NCBI GenBank assembly: GCA_045576335.1
Contig: JAZNGH010000044.1
Coordinates: forward strand, 1 to 21,047
Reading direction: 5' to 3'
DNA: 21,047 nucleotides
Origin: Scatosoma sp045576335
GTDB taxonomy: Bacteria; Bacillota; Clostridia; Christensenellales; Borkfalkiaceae
The position numbers and the translations under genes are program-made. Below, piece by piece: positions 16,437 through 21,047 of this stretch; within the stretch, counting starts at the first letter, position 1; every line of letters begins with the position of its first letter. The notes beneath the pieces were generated by a model. It was given only the letters and a program-made list of their open reading frames with translations. It was not told the DNA's origin and ran no database searches.

Positions 16437-17557
16437 AATATACCGTCTGTGCCATCGTTTGCGCCGCGGGAAAAGGCGCACGCGCGGGCTTTGAAAAAAA
16501 CAAAGTTCTCGTCCCCGTCAACGGCGTAACCCCGCTTGAAAAGACGCTTTCCGCGTTCGATTTCCCCGCAATAGACGAAATCATCGTAACGAGCAGTCAA
16601 GCAGACTACGGGGAAATTTCCGCGCTTGGCAAGGCGTTCTCCCGCACGAGCGTCGTCCTCGGCGGCGACACCCGTTCGCAATCGGTGTACAACGCGCTCA
16701 AAGCCGCGAAAGCGGATATCGTGCTTATCCACGACGGTGCAAGACCGTTCGTCACCCGCGCGGTTATCGAGGGCTGTATACAGAGCGTGAAATCGCAAGG
16801 CAGCGGCGTTTGCGCTATTCCTTGCTCGGACACGGTTGCAATTTGCGAGCAAGGCAAAATCAAGACCGTGCCCCCGCGCGACACCCTCTGTCAAATACAG
16901 ACCCCGCAAGGCTTTTTCCGCGAGAATATCCTGTTCGCGTACGAACGCGCAATGCAAACGGACGAGCTTTTTACGGACGATTCTTCGGTGTTTGCGCGCT
17001 ATTGCGGCTCGCCCCGTCTTTGCGCGGGCGCGCGCGATAATATTAAATTGACCTACGCGGAAGATTTTCGCGCGGCTATCGCCCGTTGCGGCTTTGGAGT
17101 AGACACGCACGCGTTTGGGAAAAACCAGCCCTTTATCGTGCTTGCGGGCGTAAAAATCCCCTCGGAGAGCGGACTTATCGCGCACAGCGACGGCGACGTG
17201 CTTTGCCACGCCGTTATGGACGCACTCCTCTCCGCGGCAGGGCTTCGGGATATCGGGTTCTATTTCCCCGACAAGGACGATAAATGGAAGGACGCAAGCT
17301 CTATGCAAATGCTTACGAGCGTCGTGAATATGCTCAAAGACAACGGCTTTGCCGTTAAAAATCTTTCCGTTGCCGTGCAGGCGGAACGCCCCCGTCTTGC
17401 GGGATATATCGACGATATGAAAAACGCCCTTGCGAGCGTTTTGGGGCTTGACCCCACGGCAATCGGTATTTCCGCGGGCACGAACGAGGGCTTGGGCTAT
17501 ATCGGCGAGGGCAAGGGTATCACGGTAAACGCCTACGCCCTTTTACGCGAATTATAA
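16433..17557 (+). CDS. ispDF: Bifunctional IspD-IspF of the MEP isoprenoid pathway
   Basis: A 374-residue fusion of two enzymes of the MEP pathway. The IspD part (about residues 1-218, MEP cytidylyltransferase) shows AIVCAAGKGARAGFEKNKVLVPV for CTP binding, HDGARPFV, RDTLCQIQTPQGFF and DNIKLTYAEDF. The IspF part (about 219-374, MECDP synthase) begins at GFGVDTHAF with the zinc ligands Asp and His, then AHSDGDVLCHAVMDALL with the third ligand, DIGFYFPD, and the C-terminal GTNEGLGYIGEGKGI. IspE, the enzyme of the intervening step, is not in the window. Fused IspDF is known in several groups, and the fusion is thought to aid complex formation. The start overlaps the rqcP stop, and GAGGTG lies upstream. 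Confidence 0.95.
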   Translation: MKYTVCAIVCAAGKGARAGFEKNKVLVPVNGVTPLEKTLSAFDFPAIDEIIVTSSQADYGEISALGKAFSRTSVVLGGDTRSQSVYNALKAAKADIVLIHDGARPFVTRAVIEGCIQSVKSQGSGVCAIPCSDTVAICEQGKIKTVPPRDTLCQIQTPQGFFRENILFAYERAMQTDELFTDDSSVFARYCGSPRLCAGARDNIKLTYAEDFRAAIARCGFGVDTHAFGKNQPFIVLAGVKIPSESGLIAHSDGDVLCHAVMDALLSAAGLRDIGFYFPDKDDKWKDASSMQMLTSVVNMLKDNGFAVKNLSVAVQAERPRLAGYIDDMKNALASVLGLDPTAIGISAGTNEGLGYIGEGKGITVNAYALLREL

Positions 17558-17567
17558 GGAGAATTTT

Positions 17568-18950
17568 ATGGCAACGAAAAGCAAAGCCCCGACGAGTCAA
17601 TTCGTATGCTCGGTATGCGGCTACGCCGCGCCCAAGTGGCTGGGCAAATGCCCCGATTGCGGGAATTTCAATACGATGCAGGAGGAGCTGGTACGCGCCG
17701 CGGACAGCGCGCCGCAAGCGCGCGTAGGCGTAGCGCAAATGAAAACGCGCGCAATCCCGCTTTCCAAGGTCGGCTACGAGAAGTTCGACCGCGTAAAAAG
17801 CGGGATATCCGAATTTGACACGGTGCTCGGCGGCGGTATCGTACGCGGCTCGCTCGTGCTGCTCGGCGGCGACCCTGGTATCGGGAAATCCACGCTGTTG
17901 ACGCAAGTCGCCGCGCATTTGGCGCAAACGAAAAAAGTCCTCTACGTTTCCGCGGAGGAAAGCTGTTCACAAGTAAAAATGCGTTGCGAACGGTTGGGGC
18001 TCAATTCGGAAAATTTGTATCTTCTCAACGAAACTTGCTTGGAGGATATCGAAACGGCGATTGAGGATCACGAAACGGTGATCGTGGACTCCGTGCAGGC
18101 GATTTATACCGAAGCACTCTCCTCTGCCGCGGGCAGCGTGGGACAAGTCCGTGAGTGCGCCGCAAAGCTGATGCGGATTGCCAAGTCGAGAAATATCACC
18201 TTTTTCATTATCGGTCACGTCACCAAAGAGGGTGCTTTGGCAGGGCCGAAAGTGTTGGAGCACATTATGGATACGGTGCTGTATTTCGAGGGACAGCAGG
18301 AGGACAATTATAGGCTTCTCCGCGCCGTCAAAAACCGTTTCGGGTCAGCGCAGGAGGTAGGCGTGTTCGAGATGACCGACCAAGGCATTAAAAGCGTGCG
18401 CGATTATTCGGAGCTGTTTTTATCTGAAACTCGCGGCGTTGCAGCAGGCTCGGCGGTCACGCCCTCCGAAAGCGGAAACCGCTGTATGAACGTAGAAATT
18501 CAAACGCTCATTTCCAAAACGGCGTTCGGTATGCCGCGTAGAATGAGCCTTGGTGTGGATTATAACAAGCTCGTCGTATTGATTGCGGTGCTGGAAAAGC
18601 GGTGCGGAATCCCCTTTTTCTCCTCGGACGTGTATATCAACGCTATGGGTGGGATAAAGCTGGGCGAGCCGTCCGTTGACCTTGCGATATGTGCCGCGCT
18701 CGCAAGTGCGGCGAACGACGTGCCGATAGATAGGTTCACAACTGTCTTTGGAGAAGTGGGCTTAACGGGAGAAATCCGTCCCGTGAACTACGCCGAAAAA
18801 CGAGTTAACGAATGTATAAAAACGGGCTTCAAACGGGTGATTTTACCCGCAAAAAATATCAAGACCTGTCAAAAGTACGCCGACCAAATCGAGCTTGTCC
18901 CCGTGCAATACGTCGGACAAATGATTAAGGCTCTAAATTTGAAAAAATAA
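17568..18950 (+). CDS. radA: DNA repair/recombination ATPase RadA (Sms)
   Basis: A 460-residue RadA of normal length. The N-terminal zinc finger is Cys14, Cys17, Cys28 and Cys31 (CSVCGYAAPKWLGKCPDC). The Walker A motif GGDPGIGKST is residues 100-109, and the RadA-specific KNRFG motif is residues 255-259. The C-terminal third is the Lon-protease-like domain (YINAMGGIKLGEPSVDLAICAALASA and VFGEVGLTGEIRPV). RadA is a DnaB-like branch-migration helicase that extends D-loops with RecA. AAGGAG lies 6 nt before the ATG, 10 nt after the ispDF stop, so it ends a three-gene operon. In many Firmicutes radA neighbours ispD and ispF with disA between; disA is absent here. Confidence 0.97.
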   Translation: MATKSKAPTSQFVCSVCGYAAPKWLGKCPDCGNFNTMQEELVRAADSAPQARVGVAQMKTRAIPLSKVGYEKFDRVKSGISEFDTVLGGGIVRGSLVLLGGDPGIGKSTLLTQVAAHLAQTKKVLYVSAEESCSQVKMRCERLGLNSENLYLLNETCLEDIETAIEDHETVIVDSVQAIYTEALSSAAGSVGQVRECAAKLMRIAKSRNITFFIIGHVTKEGALAGPKVLEHIMDTVLYFEGQQEDNYRLLRAVKNRFGSAQEVGVFEMTDQGIKSVRDYSELFLSETRGVAAGSAVTPSESGNRCMNVEIQTLISKTAFGMPRRMSLGVDYNKLVVLIAVLEKRCGIPFFSSDVYINAMGGIKLGEPSVDLAICAALASAANDVPIDRFTTVFGEVGLTGEIRPVNYAEKRVNECIKTGFKRVILPAKNIKTCQKYADQIELVPVQYVGQMIKALNLKK

Positions 18951-18954
18951 GTAA

Positions 18955-18983
18955 AGCAGGTACGCGTTCAACGCGTACCTGCT
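18955..18983. terminator. Bidirectional terminator between radA and ddh
   Basis: AGCAGGTACGCG (18955-18966) pairs with CGCGTACCTGCT (18972-18983) around a 5-nt loop. The genes converge here. On the minus strand TTTACTTATTTTTT follows, a good tail for ddh; on the plus strand the tail CCTTTCATTTAT is weaker. Confidence 0.85.
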
Positions 18984-18991
18984 CCTTTCAT

Positions 18992-19969
18992 TTATAACAA
19001 TTTAGCTATGAGCTTTTCCCGACTTTCCGCCGATAAATACACGGGCGGGATATCCAGCAAAGTCTTGCAACCGCAAGCCCCCTCCGCGCGCAAACGGTAT
19101 ACTGCCCTCGCGCAAGCCACGAGCACGGATGCCGTAAACTCGGCGTTGGATTGGAGTTTCAAGGAATATTCAATCACGTGTTTATTGCCCTTGCCTGTCA
19201 CGCCGCTACGCACGACCACCCCGCCGTGCGGCAAGCCCGCGTGTTTTTCGTTCAATTCCTCTTGGGAAATGAAATGCACCGTGGTATTATATTCTTCAAA
19301 ATAGTTGGGCATCGTTTTGATCTCGCGTTCAATGCGCGCCTTATCCGCGCCCTCCGCCGCTACGACGAAGCATTCTCTTTCGTGCTTTTCACGGGTGGTG
19401 AGCGTGGGATTTTCCCCGTTCCTCACCGCCTGCAACGCGCTTTCGACGGGTATGGTATACTGCTTTGCGTCCACTACGCCCTCGATACGGCGAATCGCAT
19501 CCGAATGTCCTTGGCTTACGCCCTTACCCCAAAAGGTATAATCTTGTCCTTCGGGCAAGATTGCGGAAGCGTACGCGCGGGCAAGCGAGAACATACCAGG
19601 GTCCCAGCCCGCCGAAATCACGGCAAGCGTACCCGCCTCTTTTGCGGCTTCGTCCACCTTTTGCAGGTGCTGGGGGATTTTCGCGTGCGTGTCGAAGCTG
19701 TCCACGAGATTGAAATGCTTGGCAAGCGCGGGCGTTTGCATAGGCAAATCGGTAGAGCTGCCGCCGCAAAGAATCATCACGTCTATCTCGCCTTTCTTAT
19801 TCAGCGCGTCGTCGGACGAATACACGGGCAAGCCCGTCACCGTTTTCAAGGTCTGGGGGTCACGGCGGGTGAACACGCCGACCGCGGTCATATCGGGATT
19901 TTGTGCAATCGCTTGCTCCACCCCGCGACCGAGATTTCCGTAACCGTAAATACCAACACGAATACTCAT
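18992..19969 (-). CDS. ddh: meso-Diaminopimelate D-dehydrogenase
   Basis: A 325-residue NADPH-dependent dehydrogenase that makes meso-diaminopimelate directly from tetrahydrodipicolinate and ammonia, serving lysine and peptidoglycan synthesis. It aligns along its full length with the Corynebacterium enzyme (about 320 residues): the dinucleotide-binding IRVGIYGYGNLGRGVE (GxGxxG at 9-14), the CGGSSTDLPMQTP loop, VISAGWDPGMFSLARAYA, TFWGKGVSQGHSDAIRRI around the substrate site, and KTMPNYFEEY. The gene is monocistronic, with its own promoter and terminator, and has GGAG 7 nt before the ATG. This one-step route bypasses the succinylase, acetylase and aminotransferase branches. No other lysine genes are nearby. 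Confidence 0.96.
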   Translation of the reverse strand: MSIRVGIYGYGNLGRGVEQAIAQNPDMTAVGVFTRRDPQTLKTVTGLPVYSSDDALNKKGEIDVMILCGGSSTDLPMQTPALAKHFNLVDSFDTHAKIPQHLQKVDEAAKEAGTLAVISAGWDPGMFSLARAYASAILPEGQDYTFWGKGVSQGHSDAIRRIEGVVDAKQYTIPVESALQAVRNGENPTLTTREKHERECFVVAAEGADKARIEREIKTMPNYFEEYNTTVHFISQEELNEKHAGLPHGGVVVRSGVTGKGNKHVIEYSLKLQSNAEFTASVLVACARAVYRLRAEGACGCKTLLDIPPVYLSAESREKLIAKLL

Positions 19970-20000
19970 ATTTTTCTCCTAATTTTCGTCTGCTGTTCTA

Positions 20001-20029
20001 ATTATAGCACATACACCGACGATTTTCAA
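20001..20029 (-). promoter_or_regulatory. Sigma-A promoter of ddh with extended -10
   Basis: On the minus strand TTGAAA (20029 to 20024), a 17-nt spacer and TATAAT (20006 to 20001), with TG one base before the -10 (TGCTATAAT). Transcription should start near 19994, about 25 nt before the ATG. Confidence 0.85.
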
Positions 20030-20097
20030 GTGCTCAACCGCAAAAAATCAAGGGGATCTTTTTAATTTTTCTTATAGCGGATATGCAAATTACGCAT

Positions 20098-20132
20098 AAC
20101 CCGCCGCTCTTTGACACAAAGAGCGGCGGGTT
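20098..20132. terminator. Long-stem terminator after purA
   Basis: AACCCGCCGCTCTTTG (20098-20113) pairs perfectly over 16 bp with CAAAGAGCGGCGGGTT (20117-20132) around ACA. It lies 12 nt beyond the purA stop. In the purA direction the tail (ATGCGTAATTTGC) is poor in T, so it may act partly by RNA folding; the plus strand has TTTT after the stem. Confidence 0.75.
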
Positions 20133-20144
20133 TTCGTTTGCCTC

Positions 20145-21047
20145 TTAATACATTTCCACGTACGCGTCGCGTTCTGCACCGACGGATACGTATTTGATCT
20201 TGCAATCACAAGCTTTCTCGATATATTCGATATACGCGAGGGCTTCCTTGGGCAAGTCCTCTTTCTTGCGGCACTTGGAAATGTCGCAATTCCAGCCCTT
20301 TACCTTTTCAAACACGGGCTTGCAATCGTCCAAAACGTCGATAAACGGGAACTCGTGGATAACCTTGCCGTTCAGCTCGTACGCAACGCAAACCTCTATT
20401 TCCTCGTAGCCCGACAAAACGTCCATTTTCGTCAGCGCGATTTCCTTTGCGCCCTGACAGCGGATACCGTAACGGGAAGCCACGACGTCGAACGGTCCAA
20501 CCCTTCTCGGTCTGCCCGTAGCCGCGCCGTACTCGCCGCCCAAATCACGCAAGAATTTCGCTTTGTCGCCGAAATATTCCGCCGTGAAAGGGCCTTCCCC
20601 TACGCAGGTGGAATACGCCTTCATAATCCCGATCGAGTTGTCGAGCTGAAGCTGCGGTACGCCTGCGCCGATAGGCGCGTACGCCGCGATCGTGGACGAC
20701 GACGAGGTGTAGGGATGGATACCGAAATCGATATCGCGCATTGCGCCGAGCTGCGCTTCGAACATGATGTTCTTGCCCTGTGCGTGCGCTTCGGTCAAAT
20801 ACAAGCCGACGTCGCAAACGAAGGGCGCGAGCTGTTTGCCGTATTCCTCGAAATATGCAATCATATCCTCCGTCTTGATCGCTTCGGCATGATAACCGCC
20901 TACTACGCTCAGATTTTTCCATTCCACAATATCCGCAACGCGCTTATACAGGCGTTCAGGATTCAAAAGCTCGCCCATACGGAAAGCTTTTTTAAAATAT
21001 TTATCCGCGTATACGGGCGCGATACCGCGACGGGTCGAGCCGAATTT
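20145..21047 (-). CDS. purA: Adenylosuccinate synthetase, C-terminal 300 residues (cut by the window edge)
   Basis: The reading frame is open to the last base of the window, so the N-terminal part with the GTP P-loop is outside it. PurA joins IMP and aspartate using GTP in the first committed step to AMP. Visible motifs are STRRGIAPVYADK (the IMP-binding loop, usually TTGRGIGPAYEDK), FEAQLGAMRDIDFGIHPYTSSSST, KAYSTCVGEGPFTAEY, the aspartate loop ATGRPRRVGPFD and LTKMDVLSGYEEIEVCVAYELNG. These are divergent from the E. coli type: the KVARRG segment holding Arg143 reads KYFKKA, so Lys stands near that site. That points to a less-studied PurA subgroup rather than a broken gene, since all other blocks are intact. 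A long-stem hairpin follows the stop. Confidence 0.93.
   Translation of the reverse strand, partial: KFGSTRRGIAPVYADKYFKKAFRMGELLNPERLYKRVADIVEWKNLSVVGGYHAEAIKTEDMIAYFEEYGKQLAPFVCDVGLYLTEAHAQGKNIMFEAQLGAMRDIDFGIHPYTSSSSTIAAYAPIGAGVPQLQLDNSIGIMKAYSTCVGEGPFTAEYFGDKAKFLRDLGGEYGAATGRPRRVGPFDVVASRYGIRCQGAKEIALTKMDVLSGYEEIEVCVAYELNGKVIHEFPFIDVLDDCKPVFEKVKGWNCDISKCRKKEDLPKEALAYIEYIEKACDCKIKYVSVGAERDAYVEMY

Overview
The window looks like a chromosomal segment from an anaerobic Gram-positive bacterium, most likely a member of the Clostridia (Bacillota). The support is a pyruvate formate-lyase operon, a Bacillus-like RpoB/RpoC pair, meso-diaminopimelate dehydrogenase, the S4 protein RqcP next to RadA, strong AAGGAG-type ribosome binding sites and consensus sigma-A promoters. 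Base composition is moderate and even, except for the first ~300 bases, which are clearly AT-rich. No rRNA, tRNA, CRISPR array or transposase gene was seen. The lineage call is an inference; the family calls are firmer.

Layout from left to right. (1) 1-331: an AT-rich block with a small XRE-type repressor gene. It lies back to back with a perfect consensus promoter that fires leftward out of the window, and palindromic operator-like sites cover both promoters, as in a phage-type switch. (2) 362-499: a 138-bp nested palindrome of unknown nature. (3) 504-2458 (minus): tcdA and a membrane-anchored ComEC-like metallo-beta-lactamase-fold protein. (4) 2475-6087 (minus): a pyruvate formate-lyase operon in the order pflA, a thioredoxin-like gene, pflB core, separate glycyl-radical domain. 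PFL is cleanly split into two polypeptides, and a perfect hairpin lies between the two cistrons. (5) 6186-7912 (minus): a GT-C glycosyltransferase and a GtrA-like membrane protein. (6) 7979-15862 (minus): rpoB-rpoC, with an unusually long acidic tail on RpoB. (7) 15863-16193: a crowded divergent control region with one strong promoter for rpoBC and two repeat-borne promoters for the rightward operon. (8) 16194-18950 (plus): rqcP, ispDF (fused) and radA. (9) 18992-21047 (minus): ddh and the 3' part of purA.

How the genes work together: most of the window is housekeeping (transcription, translation quality control and tRNA modification, isoprenoid, purine and lysine/peptidoglycan precursor synthesis, DNA repair). 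The PFL operon supplies anaerobic acetyl-CoA and formate: PflA would put the radical on the small subunit, which must dock on the large subunit to reach its Cys-Cys pair. The thioredoxin-like protein, translationally coupled to pflA, is a candidate redox partner. The most interesting items are the constitutively split PFL with its intercistronic hairpin and thioredoxin companion, the repressor switch at the left edge, and the nested palindrome beside it.
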